64,000 bases of DNA, taken from positions 542,133,137 to 542,197,136 of the forward strand of contig OX422217.1 in NCBI GenBank assembly GCA_949130495.1, given 5' to 3'. The first letter of the stretch is position 1. The number at the start of each line of letters is the position of its first letter. A model generated the notes under the pieces. It had not been told where the DNA came from. It worked only from the letters and a program-made list of their open reading frames with translations, and ran no database searches. This document shows, one piece after another, positions 37,161 to 47,908 of this stretch. Both the position numbers and the translations under genes were made by a program. This DNA is from Sambucus nigra (taxonomy: Eukaryota > Streptophyta > Magnoliopsida > Dipsacales > Adoxaceae).

Positions 37161-40100
37161 CCCAGGTTCAGGCAGTGGCACCAGTACCAGCACAGCTTCC
37201 ATCTGCATGGGAGAGGGTTCGGGATGCTTTTCAAAAAGCACGTCCCCCTGAGTTCTCTGGTAGCTCCGACATTATCACGGTTAGCCAATGGAAGAAAGAC
37301 ATCCAGCGGCATCTTCGCATGTATGAGTGCACCGAGGTACAAAAACAGTTATTGGCTTCTTTTAAGCTGGTGGGAGCCGCATTACAGTGGTGGGAGTCCA
37401 CTACTACTTTGGAGGAGAGGGACACGATCCCTATTCAGTTGTTCTGGGAGCGGTTTGACCGCAAGTATTTTCCACCCGCAGTGCAGACTGAGATGAGGCG
37501 GAAATTACTAAATCTGGAGCAGGAGAACCTTACTGTAGCTGAGTATGAGGAGGAGTTCACGAGACTTCTCACTATTGTGCCGGATGAGGCACCCACTGAG
37601 GGCAAGAAGATTTTGCTGTTCGTCGACGGGTTAGCTTGGAGGATCCGTCAGCACCTTATTGGAAATCTATCCCTGAGTACTTTCACGGATGTACTCAATG
37701 CAGCGTTACTACATTGCCAGGATCACCGCTTCCATCTTCAGGGAAGCAAGAGAGCAGGAGAGTCCAGTCAGCAGGGCAGGACCAGGGGTAATAGTGCCGG
37801 TGGGGCACCAACTCATGGACAGACTCGTCAGCACGAGCAGAGTTCCCATCAGGGGGACCCTGCTAAGCGATTCCGTTCAGGTGATTCTAGGCAGGGATTC
37901 GGAGGATTCAGGCAGGGCCAGCAGGGCCAGCCTAATCAGCAGGGTCAGCAGCAGGGCCAGCAAGGCCAACAGCGTACACATCAGGGCCAACAGGGCCAAT
38001 GGCGTGGAGGTAACGACCAGCAGGGCCGTGGTCAGCAGGGACAGAGGGGAGGTAATTTCAGAGGCCGGTGTTTTGTGTGCAGCAAGCACGGCCATAAGCG
38101 TCAGGATTGCCCAGAAGGCGATAGGGCCCCACAGCAGCAGGGAGCCCGTAATGAGCCCCAGAGACCACTCTTCCCACCTGCCCTTCCAGCTCCAGCCCAG
38201 GTGCCAGCCCTACCAGCCATTCCAGCAGCGCCAGTACAGCAGGGGCAATTACAGTATGGACGTGTCTATAACGTCCACCAGGCAGCAGCTCCACAGGCAC
38301 CACCCGCGATTGAGGGTATGTTTCCTATCCATGGTACTATGGGTAAAGTTTTGTTTGATACGGGGGCAACGCATTGTTTTATAGCTACGCATTTTGCGAA
38401 GTCCTTAGGGCTATTAGCCACAGCAGAGAGCACCGTGACGTGTGTCAACTCACCACTGGGGAGTGGGTCACTTATATTCTTTATATGCCGGGGAGTAGGG
38501 ATAGAGATTGGTAGCTTGGTATTGTCTGCAGACATGCTAGTCTTAGACATGCACGAGCATGATGTGATTATTGGTATGGATTAGCTCGCATCTTATAGAG
38601 CCATGATTGATTGCTTCGGTGGGAGCATTGTTTTTGCCATTCCAGGGCAAGAGATGTTTGTAGTGGCGATGCCTCGCCCAGAGGGAGGTTCGACCGCTCA
38701 TTTATATTACATAGAGGAGGATACCTCTAAGGAGGTTATGATTCCTTTGGATTCGATCCCAGTTGTTAGGGAGTATTCTGATGTGTTTCAGGAGATACCA
38801 GGCCTACCGCCCAGTCGTGAGATAGACTTCGTTATAGATTTAGTGCCGGATACGAGACCTATAGCACGCGCACCGTACCGTATGGCTCCGGCAGAGATGC
38901 GAGAGCTACGAGATCAGATTGAGCAGCTATTAGGTCAGGGCTTCATTCGTAGGAGTACCTCACCTTGGGGCGCTCCAGTCTTATTTGTAAAGAAGAGAGA
39001 TGGTTCACTGAGATTGTGCGTGGACTACCGGGAGTTGAACAAGGTCACGATACGGAATAAGTATCCGTTGCCTCGAATCGATGATCTATTCGACCAGTTG
39101 AGGGGAGCAAATTTCTTTTCGAAGATAGATCTGAGGTCGGGGTACCATCAGTTACGGATTAGAGAGAAGGATGTTTCAAAGACTGCCTTCTTGTCGAGAT
39201 ATGGGTCCTATGAATTCAGAGTGATGTCGTTCGGACTCACAAATGCCCCAGCCGTTTTCATGGACTTGATGAACCGAGTATTCAGAGAGTTCTTGGATCA
39301 GTTCGTCATCGTCTTCATAGATGATATTTTGATATATTCACACTCCGAGGAGGAGCATGCCGAACACCTGAGGCAGGTTCTTCAGACCCTACGAGAGCAT
39401 CAGTTGTATGCTAAGTACGAGAAGTGTGGATTCTGGTTGCGAGAGGTACAATTCTTTGGCCATGTTGTTTCTGAGCAAGGGATAGCAGTTGACCCGAGCA
39501 AAGTGTCAGCAGTGAGGGAGTGGGGGCAGCCCACGACACCGACGGAAGTGCGTAGTTTCTTGGGTTAGCCAGATACTACAGGAGGTTCATTCGGGGATTC
39601 TCCAAAATAGCAGGTCCGTTGACGAATTTGACTCGCAAAGGGGTACCGTATGTTTGGGATGATGCTTGTCAATTAGCTTTCGACGAGCTAAAAGACAAGC
39701 TTACTTCGGCACCAGTCCTTGCTTTACCGAAGCCGGGTGTAGAGTACCTAGTTTACACAGATGCATCCTTACGAGGACTTGGGGGAGTACTCCAGCAGGA
39801 GGAGAAGGCTATAGCTTTTGCTTCCCGCAAGCTTAAGCCGCATGAGAAGAATTACCCCACCCACGACCTGGAGTTAGCTGCGGTCGTCTTTGCATTGAGA
39901 ATTTGGAGACACTATTTATTGGGCGAGAAATTCCGTTTGTTCACAGACCATAAGTCACTGCAGTACCTGTTCACTCAGCGAGAGCTGAATATGCGTCAGC
40001 ACAGATGGTTAGAGTTTGTGAAAGATTACCAGTTCGACATACAGTACCATCCGGGGAAGGCCCACGTAGTTGCTGATGCGTTGAGCCGTAGACCGGTAGA

Positions 40101-41676
40101 CGATGTAGCCGACGTTTGGAAAGAAAAGTGGAAAGAGTTGGGTCACCAAGACGCAGTAGCCCGTTCGTTCATATCCGTCATGTCAGTCACACCCGAGATT
40201 GTTACAAGGGTGATACAGGCACAGACCATAGACCCGTTTTGTCAGGAGCAGATTGTACGACTTCTAGCCGAGGGTGCTGAGTCCTATTCTGTTAGTTCGG
40301 ATGGAGGGTTGCGGTTTAATGGGAGATTAGTGGTCCCAGAAGGAGCGGAACTACGTCATGAAGTGATGACTCATTCTCATGGGTCCCGATTTGCAGTACA
40401 TCCGGGAGGCGATAAGATGTACCAGGACATGAGACGACAGTACTGGTGGAGTGGGATGAAGAGGGACATCGCTGAATTTGTGTCCAAGTGTTCTACTTGC
40501 CAGCTGGTGAAAGTGGACCATCAGAAACCGTCGGGATTACTTCAGCCGTTGGAAATACCCGCGTGGAAGTGGGAAAGTATTTCCATGGATTTCATTACCG
40601 GGTTGCCTACATCACAGCGGGGCCACGATTCTATCTGGGTGATTGTAGACCGTTTGACCAAGGTGGATCATTTTCTGCCAATGAGGACAGATTATACCAC
40701 GGGTCAGTATGCCCAGTTGGTCATCGCTGAGATTGTCAGATTACACGGGGTGCCCCTGAATATTGTGTCAGATAGAGACAAGATTTTTGTGTCACGTTTC
40801 TGGGAAAGCTTTCAGGAGGCTATGGGTACGAAGTTGAGATTGAGTTCAACCTACCACCCACAGACAGATGGACAGACAGAGCGTACTAATCAGATGTTGG
40901 AAGATATGCTACGCATGTGTGTTCTCGATTTCGGAGGGGGTTGGGAACCACACCTTCCACTGGTAGAGTTTGCTTATAATAACTCCTATCAGTTTACGAT
41001 TGTCATGGCTCCATTTGAGTCTTTGTATGGCAGGCCTTGTCGTTCTTCAACTTGTTGGCTCGAGGTGGGAGACAACAAGTTATTAGGACCAGAAGTGATT
41101 CAGGAGACCTCCGCGAGGATTGAGATAATCAGGGGTCGTATTCGGGTAGCCCAAGACAGGCAGAAGAGCTACGCCGATGCGAAACGGTTCTTCCGGGAGT
41201 TTAATGTGGGAGATCAAGTGTTGTTGCGTGTATCTCCTATGAAAGGAGTGATGAGGTTCGGGAAGAAGGGGAAGTTGGCTCCGAGGTACATAGGACCATT
41301 TCCCATCATCGAGAGAATTGGGCCAGTAGCATACAGGTTGGGATTGCCAGAACATTTACATCGCATCCACGATGTATTCCACATCTCGTCGTTGAGACGA
41401 TATCTTCGGGATAATATGGCCCATTCTCACATTGCGATAGACGAGATAGACTTACAGTCTGATAGCTCTTACGAGGAGAGACCAGTGGCTATTCTAGACT
41501 ATAGTGAGAGGAGATTGAGGTCGAAAGTAGTTCCACTTGTACGAGTCCAGTGGGAGCATCATAATGTGGAGGAATCCACTTGGGAGCGTGAGGCAGATAT
41601 GCGCGAGAGATATCCAGAGTTATTTTTACCAGGTATGCCTTATTTTCCGAATTTCGGGACGAAATTCCGTTATTAG
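37160..41676 (+). pseudogene. E2 gag-pol polyprotein, N-terminus missing, one stop and one frameshift
   Basis: Open from the junction. Capsid domain about 37240-37700 (WERFDRKYFPPAVQTEMRRK region), Gln/Gly-rich linker, knuckle CFVCSKHGHKRQDC (38069-38110), protease DTGATHCFI (38357). TAG at 38582-38584 interrupts the frame. RT has FIDDIL (39314-39331). Frameshift near 39567. Then RNase H (about 39730-40060), integrase with HPGGDKMYQD, MDFITGLP, SDRDKIF and HPQTDGQTERTNQ, and a chromodomain-like tail (HNVEESTWEREADMRERYP, about 41560-41620). Best-preserved Tekay pol in the window. Confidence 0.9.
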
Positions 41677-41686
41677 GGGGGAAGTA
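41675..41686 (+). other. Polypurine tract of E2
   Basis: A(G)6AAGTA directly before TGTAATACC at 41687. Confidence 0.85.
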
Positions 41687-44655
41687 TGTAATACCCCGTA
41701 TTTTTATGCTATATTTAATTTGGGGATTTATTAAATTTAATGTGATGATTTATTTAATTAAAATCCGAAAATTAACTATGTTATAATTATTAACGTGACT
41801 AGAGTTAGTAATTATGGGAAACTTGTTGAATATTACTAATGAGCATAGTAATATATTATATTGGCTATATTGAATGTCATAAGTGAATTAAATGACTATT
41901 TCGGAAATTTAAGTTGGGACGTGCCCGTGCCACGTCGGGACTAATTATGTTAATTAAAAAGTGAATATTTTATAAGTTGTCTGTATGGTCGTTTTGAGTG
42001 CGCCAATGCGTCCGAAAAGGTCGAGATAGTCAGAAAAGTGTACCCGGGGGTTTAGTTTGGGTCTCGGGATGTTTTTAGGCTTAATTAGTGACCCGGGAGG
42101 GCATTTTGGTCATTTTACAAAATAGGGTAATTAAACCCACGAATTTCAGCCATCCTTAACAGCCTTTTAAGTCAGCCTTTTAGGGTTAGAACATTCAGAA
42201 CCCTAGAACGGCCATTGGAGAAGAGAGGAGAGAGCTCTCAAGGTGATTCAAGGCCAAAAGCACCACCGATTTCACCGCCGTCACCGCCAACGCGTAGATC
42301 GCGAGGAGGAGAACGCAACCACACCAATATCAGCAGGAAAGCAAACCTCTGAAATCCCAGGCAAGTGTTTAACTTGCGTATTTTCGTTGGTGCAATAATC
42401 ATATTAGTGTAGGAATGATTAGGAGTATAATTAAAGGAAGAAAACCCCAATTTTTGATAGGGATTTGCATGTAGAAATCGTTATAACCATATTCTGAAAA
42501 TAATATGTGAAGTAGATGATCAACCCACAAATTTGTGATGTTATGTTAGAAGGAAATTCTATAGAAAACTGATTAGAACAGAAGTTAAGAAAACTTAGGG
42601 TTCTTGATGATTAGATGATATTTTAGGTTGTTTAATCATGTTTAATGATGGTTATATGCATGCTTAACGTTAGAAACATCTGGAAATATATTACCATGAT
42701 TGTAGTATAAGTTTTGGGACGATTAGTGTTGGAAATTTTGGATTTGAATGAAGAATATTAGTCAAACACGTAACTGCACTTCTGCAGAAATCTAAATACC
42801 TGTTTAATCGATCGATCGAACCTAGAGCGTCGATCGATCGACGGTTCGATCGATCGAGCCCCAGACGTCGATCGATCGACCCCTCATGGCAAACTCTTTT
42901 TCCCCTTGTTTAATTAGTTGAATTAATTTACCGTGGAATATTTCTTGGGCATTATAAAAAAAAGGATTTGGGAGATATTGAGGACCAGTAGGGTATAGGG
43001 ATAAATGTTAGAACCTTTAATCTTCAACGAGAAGGGTAATTATGGGATATTTACTTTAGGTTGAATTTATGAAACTTAAGGGTGAGGTGCGTAAGAGAGT
43101 TACGTTGGAATTAAATAAAGTCACTTACTGAATTTTAGATTGGTAAGGATATGACCCATGAGTATTAGGTAATGAGTGAGAAAACTCTTCGAGTTAAGGT
43201 TAGAGACGAAACCTTATACGTAATCATGATAATGGGAAATTAAAGATAAATGTTATGACTATGGGTTACGAGAGAATCCTATATTAATATGATGAAATGG
43301 GTAAATTTATATAATTGTGTGTACATATATTATATACATGTGAAAAACTTACCCACGCTACTTGCTATCCCTGAGGTTACCGCGCTGGGACGATCTTATC
43401 CTGTGTTGCTTTATGGGGGATATTGATTCGTACCCTAGAAGATAGAGATCCTAGGTACGGGCTATCAGATTGATAGTCGGACGGTCCTAAGAGACGTGTG
43501 GGTATGTACTGACCTCTTGGACTTGGAATCTATGCTTCGCCTCAACGTTGTTTTGTATATGTTAATACAGTTCGAGAGTGATTCCGAACTTGTATTTCCC
43601 TTTGTGTGAGCGATACGGGGATTGGATAGCAGAGTATGCCCGCACCATAGTTTAGTTAGGGTGCTGTTATATCTATATATTATATGAATAGTTAATATAT
43701 ATATGAGGTTATAAACTTTAAACTGCCTACTGTGATTTGATAAGTAGAACATGGTTGTTGACTCAGATTATTAAATACTTGTTTTGCGAAAGTATGAGAA
43801 AACACTGGGAAGCTTATATTTAATGAAGCTAAAATGAGAGGAGTGCTACATATTGAAAGTAAACTTTTTAAAACATTGTCATCGTTCGGTTTTGAAAATA
43901 TATGCGTAAGCTAAGGTAAACGAATCGTTGGGTAGGTTAGTGCGATAGGAGTGCACATTAGAAGAGAGGTGAGTATTTCTCAAGAGAGAGACGAACTAAT
44001 ATGATGTTGCATTGGCCTGTATCATTTTAAATACTTGCTTAACGTATTTTTAAAATCAAACACACTTTCGGGCCTTGACCCGTTTCTTTCTTTCTCTCTC
44101 TCTCTCCCTTGTGTATATATATGTATATTTTCAGGTGCCCAGCCACAGGGGCGTCTTGCTTAGGATCCTTTGAGAAGAACGAGCTGCAACTTAGGTGGAA
44201 GTTGCAGGTCACTTGAGTAGACGGCTTCTGTTATTGACTCCACTCTTATTACTCTCATTTATTGGGCACATGTCGCCCCTTTCAGCATTTCATTTATTGT
44301 TGGGATTTTATATTTCAGTTATTCCAGTATTGTTTTACGGGATTTATTCAGGATGGTTTATGATGTTTAGTTTTATTATGTTGACATTCGATTGACGAAT
44401 GTATGGTTTTATTTTAGTTCATAGTGGTGTGGTTCCATATTGTAGAAATGTGTTTTGTGTAAATAAATCTTTTCTTTAATTAAAATTTGGAAGTTTGTAT
44501 GAAAAATGGTTTTGACACTTAGCTTAATTATTTAGGGTGTTAAATTGGAAAAATTATTTTTATCGACAGTGATGCTGAGAATGAACCAACTGTTTACCTT
44601 GATTTAATTTAATAAAGGAGTGATCGCCCGGTATTTAATTAGGCGGGGTGTCATA
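41687..44655 (+). repeat. 3' LTR of E2
   Basis: 2,969 bp; ends GTCATA rather than the expected CA. Followed by AATAA and continuous E3 gag. Confidence 0.93.
42807..42880. repeat. CGATCGATCG palindrome cluster, E2 3' LTR
   Basis: Four TCGATCGATCGA-type blocks; counterpart of 35151-35223. Confidence 0.8.
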
Positions 44656-45730
44656 AATAACTTCAAGCTTCTCGTTATTGAAATGAGTAATATAATCCCT
44701 GGTGCTCTCACCCGCTTTCTGCTAACACTTAACAAGTGCGCTACTCGTTTAACTAGTTTTGCTCCAAAATAAAAGTTCCCAATAAAGAGCTCGGCCAGTT
44801 GAAAGAAAGTTACAATCTTCCCTCGAGGAAGATTATTGTACCATATTTGAGCTGATCCAGTGAGAGTTCCTGAAAATGCCCTGCATCGCATCTCGTCTGG
44901 AACAGCATATATATCAGCAGCTGCTTAGTATTGTTCTATATGTAGAACAGGATCAGTTTGTCCATCATATTTTGGTGTTATTACTGGGGCTTTGAATTTT
45001 GATGGTGTGGGGAAATCTATAATTTCTTGTAAGAATGGTGTTCCTCGGATAAAATTCCTTTGTAAGGGATTCCTGGCCTTAGCCATTTCCCCTAACCTGT
45101 CTTCCAATCTTTGAATAGATCCCTTCCATGCATCATTTCCTTCCTCGGGCCTATTGGTCCGCGCAACTGATCTTGTTGAATTTGCCTCTTGGGATTTTTC
45201 ACGACGAGCAGCTGGTTGTGATTGGGCAGAGCCTTCCTTTAACTCATAGGGTCGTTGAGAGTTCCTCGACACTATCCTAGGGGGACTTCTATTCCTCCTA
45301 GGACCCAAATGATCAAAGGGAGAAACTCTACTCAATTTTTCAAAAGCACTTGTACTTTCTGGAGAGAGAGTGATATTGTGTTGTGTATCTGTAGCTCGTA
45401 CCGAGGAAGTCCTTCCAGGCTGATAAGAAGGATCGTTGGATCTCTCAGTTCGATATGAATCAGTGCGTCTAGAATGAGATTCTTCCGGGAGTAACGTTCG
45501 CCTAGTCCGTGAGGAGGGCAAACGGATATTTCTCTGAATGTTCCGTTGTCCTGCTGGGTTGGCGCCCCACCGTGGATAGTTTGCACGAGTTGTCGCATGG
45601 TTTCCTATATGGCGGTCTGGCCCTGGGCCAAATTTGCCATTATACCAGCTAGATCATGGATATTTGGTGGAGCGGACAGATTTGGGGGTTTTCCAGCGTT
45701 TCGATTACTGGATTCTGGATTATCAGCCAT
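44656..45730 (-). pseudogene. E3 gag, N-terminal part, broken
   Basis: Starts ATG 45730-45728 (MADNPESSNRNAG), 64 bases inside the 5' LTR. The N-terminal region is Arg/Ser-rich, then comes the retrotransposon gag domain (AFSGTLTGSAQIWYNNLPRG at about 44815-44885). Stops at 45605-45607 and 44925-44927, a frameshift near 45500 and one near 44720. The reading frame resumes at 34024 beyond E2. The stop at 44925 corresponds to a Gln codon in E4. Confidence 0.82.
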
Positions 45731-45773
45731 TGATGATGAGTTATTTTGATGAAATACAAAAATTACAGTCGTT

Positions 45774-45791
45774 TCCCACAGACGACGCCAA
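45774..45791 (-). other. Primer binding site of E3
   Basis: Minus strand TGGCGTCGTCTGTGGGAA, two bases from the LTR. E4 has TGGCGCCG at this point, which fits the 3' end of plant tRNA-Asp (from memory); the E3 copy has one change. Confidence 0.65.
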
Positions 45792-45793
45792 TC

Positions 45794-46350
45794 TGTTGAT
45801 GTAAAAAATTAGATTATCTCTAATTATTTAATCACAGATAAAAAAATAAATAAGACAAGAGATTTTTAAAGTGGTTCAGCCTTGAAAGAATGGCCTACGT
45901 CCACTGTTTGTGTTATTGCTGACTATTTGCAGAATTCTCGATAATGGGTTTATCAAGAAATTCTGAGTCCCCTGCTAATGAGGAGGTTACAATGTATTTA
46001 TAGCCTTGAGGTTGTACATGCGAGAGAATATTACATAGCTGTCCAATGGGCGTGTACATATGTATGATAATAATCAGCATTTAATGCGCATTTAATCCTC
46101 TTAATTATCCGGTTATAAATGCTTTGTACGAGATGCAGCTCGGACTGCCTAAGTAGCTCGGTAAATATGAGTTGCTCGGTACAGTAGAGTTCCTCGGAGG
46201 ACACTTATTTCTCAGAGTGTCTGAGTTGGTCGGGGAGGTTGAGGTCTTCGGAATCAGTGTGTTGTTAAAAAATGTTTACGAGTGCTATGTAAATTGACAC
46301 GTGTCTCCACATAATTGGTCTATGTCTGCAGAATAAACTTGGTATCAACA
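45794..46350 (-). repeat. 5' LTR of E3
   Basis: 557 bp, TGTTGATACC...ATCAACA on the minus strand. TATA-like CTATAAATA at about 45993-46003. Confidence 0.92.
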
Positions 46351-46355
46351 ACCCC
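46351..46355. repeat. Target-site duplication of E3, right (ACCCC)
   Basis: Matches 23739-23743; PMD leader sequence follows. Confidence 0.9.
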
Positions 46356-46399
46356 CAATCCCTTTTATTTTCTTCTAGCTTTCCCAAAACACCCCATTA

Positions 46400-47298
46400 A
46401 TGTCTTCAAATCAATCAAATACCTCTTCAAATGTAAACAACTCCATAGCTCCCATGACTTTTGGATCCATGCCTTCTTCATTACCCATCCTAACTGCTCC
46501 GACCCTTGGTACTATGAACGTCGGTGACCTCTGGTCGCGTTATATTGATAGCGCCGCTGCTTCTGTGCAGCCGGCATTTTCTTTGTCTGGTGACGCCTTT
46601 GTTGGTGATATTGATTTTCGGTCGAGAACCCTCATGGGTTCCTCGCCCTTCCCTTCCTCGACTGAATCTTTGTGGACGACTTGGGGTGTCTCGACCAGTG
46701 TGTTTTTGTTTGCAAAAGAGGGTGTCTCGTCCGAATCTTTGTTGACAGCGAGGGGTGTCTCGACCAGTGATATTTTTTTGGGGGAAAAGGGTGTCTCGTC
46801 TAATATGGCTGCTACCAAGGTTTTGCCGCGAGTGGACTCCACATCCGAGAGTTCCTCGCAGATTACCTTGGGTTCTTTCAACACCCAAGTTGCTATTGGT
46901 GGAGGTATCTCGACCTTGGGTTCTGAAAATTTTCAAGTTAGTTTGGGTTGTGGTGTCTTGTCCTCAACTATGTTGAAGGGTGGTGTCAGCGCGGTTGTGA
47001 CTTTTCTTGGAGAGAGAGGGGTCTCGACCCCATGTTCTTTATTTCAAGGGGAAGGGGTCTCGATGTCTTCGGATTTTTCGAAAATGGGGGTCTCGACCTG
47101 TGACAGCATGGTGGTCTCATCTTCGCAGACTTCCCATTCAACTAAGAGTTCCTCATGGTCTGTCATCATGTCCGCGGGTCCCTCGTCAGAAGCTGGAGGT
47201 CTCGACATCGGCGAGAGGGGGGTCTCGACGTTGACTGGTGGTTTCTTGTGTGGCAACGCAGATGTTGATGCTCCTGGGGGGACTTTGCGAAATGTGTT
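46400..47298 (+). pseudogene. PMD gene, N-terminal part (299 codons to the E4 target site)
   Basis: Starts MSSNQSNTSSNVNN at ATG 46400, 45 bp after the E3 target copy. After a PIL/NVGDLWSRYI segment the protein becomes a run of degenerate units built on GVST and GSSP (DNA core GGTGTCTCGACC or GGTTCCTCGCC). The frame is fully open here and continues exactly in frame at 59433 when E4 and one target copy are removed. No signal peptide is evident. The role of the low-complexity N-terminus is unknown. Downstream the same frame encodes the plant mobile domain. Confidence 0.75.
47294..47298. repeat. Target-site duplication of E4, left (GTGTT)
   Basis: GTGTT precedes TGTTGATACC at 47299 and recurs at 59428-59432. 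Confidence 0.9.
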
Positions 47299-47844
47299 TG
47301 TTGATACCAAAATTAATATGCTGATGTGGGCGAATAATACGAAGACATTTGTCAATCTACGTGGCACAATAACAACGAGGAAGTTCATTTCCCCGACCAA
47401 CTCATGTTCCCTACGAGCCACGAGGACACACCGAGGAGCTTCAGCACTCCGAGGTACTCTAGCGCTTAGAGGAACTAAGGCGGTCCAAGCTGCATCTCGG
47501 CCGTAGCATAAACTGCCAGATAATCGACAGTTCAACCATTCATTGAATGTTTATCATCTTGACACACACGCTGCATTAAATGTATTACCCTTTCATATGT
47601 ATATCATTTAATGTATCAACCCTTTCATGTACAGCCTAAGGGCTATAAATACCTTGTATCACCCTCATTCAAAGGGACCGGATTTTCTTGATAGAACTTG
47701 TAATCGAGAATTCTCAAACACTCAGCAATAACATAACAATGGACATAGGCCATTCTTATAACGCTGAACCACTTTAAAAATCTTTGTCTCATTTTATTTA
47801 TCTGTGATTGAATAATTAGAGCGATCTAATTTTTTACATCAACA
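47299..47844 (+). repeat. 5' LTR of E4
   Basis: 546 bp, TGTTGATACC...ATCAACA. TATA-like GCTATAAATACC at about 47641. Nearly identical to 58882-59427. Confidence 0.94.
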
Positions 47845-47847
47845 GAT

Positions 47848-47865
47848 TGGCGCCGTCTGTGGGAA
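47848..47865 (+). other. Primer binding site of E4
   Basis: TGGCGCCGTCTGTGGGAA, three bases after the LTR. The first eight bases fit the plant tRNA-Asp 3' end; the rest does not extend well. Confidence 0.7.
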
Positions 47866-47908
47866 CGACTGTTGCTATCGTTTTTCACCAAAAAATCATT
47901 TATCATCA

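Larger units (their letters stand above)
34030..44655 (+). mobile_element. E2: Tekay-type Ty3/gypsy chromovirus with chimeric 5' interior, inserted in E3 gag
   Basis: LTRs 34030-36993 and 41687-44655 start TGTAATACC and end GTCATA. Instead of a primer site and gag start, the 5' LTR is followed by 167 bp of E3 gag. The Tekay interior then begins inside gag at about 37160. Gag capsid, knuckle, protease, RT, RNase H, integrase and chromodomain-like tail follow. Without primer site and gag N-terminus this copy cannot be autonomous. Confidence 0.92.
23744..46350 (-). mobile_element. E3: Tat-type Ty3/gypsy retrotransposon, hosting E2
   Basis: LTRs at 45794-46350 (5') and 23744-24318 (3') end in perfect TGTTGAT/ATCAACA repeats and are flanked by ACCCC. 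Without E2 the element is about 12.0 kb. On the minus strand it has a primer site, gag, protease, RT, RNase H, a second RNase H and integrase, all broken. Between integrase and 3' LTR lie tandem palindromic repeats and two genes on the other strand. Dual RNase H plus an antisense module is known for the Tat lineage. Confidence 0.9.

Noticed and set aside
46490..46936. Minus-strand frame with repeated RDTP-like units
   Set aside because: Shadow of the GVST repeats of the PMD gene on the plus strand.
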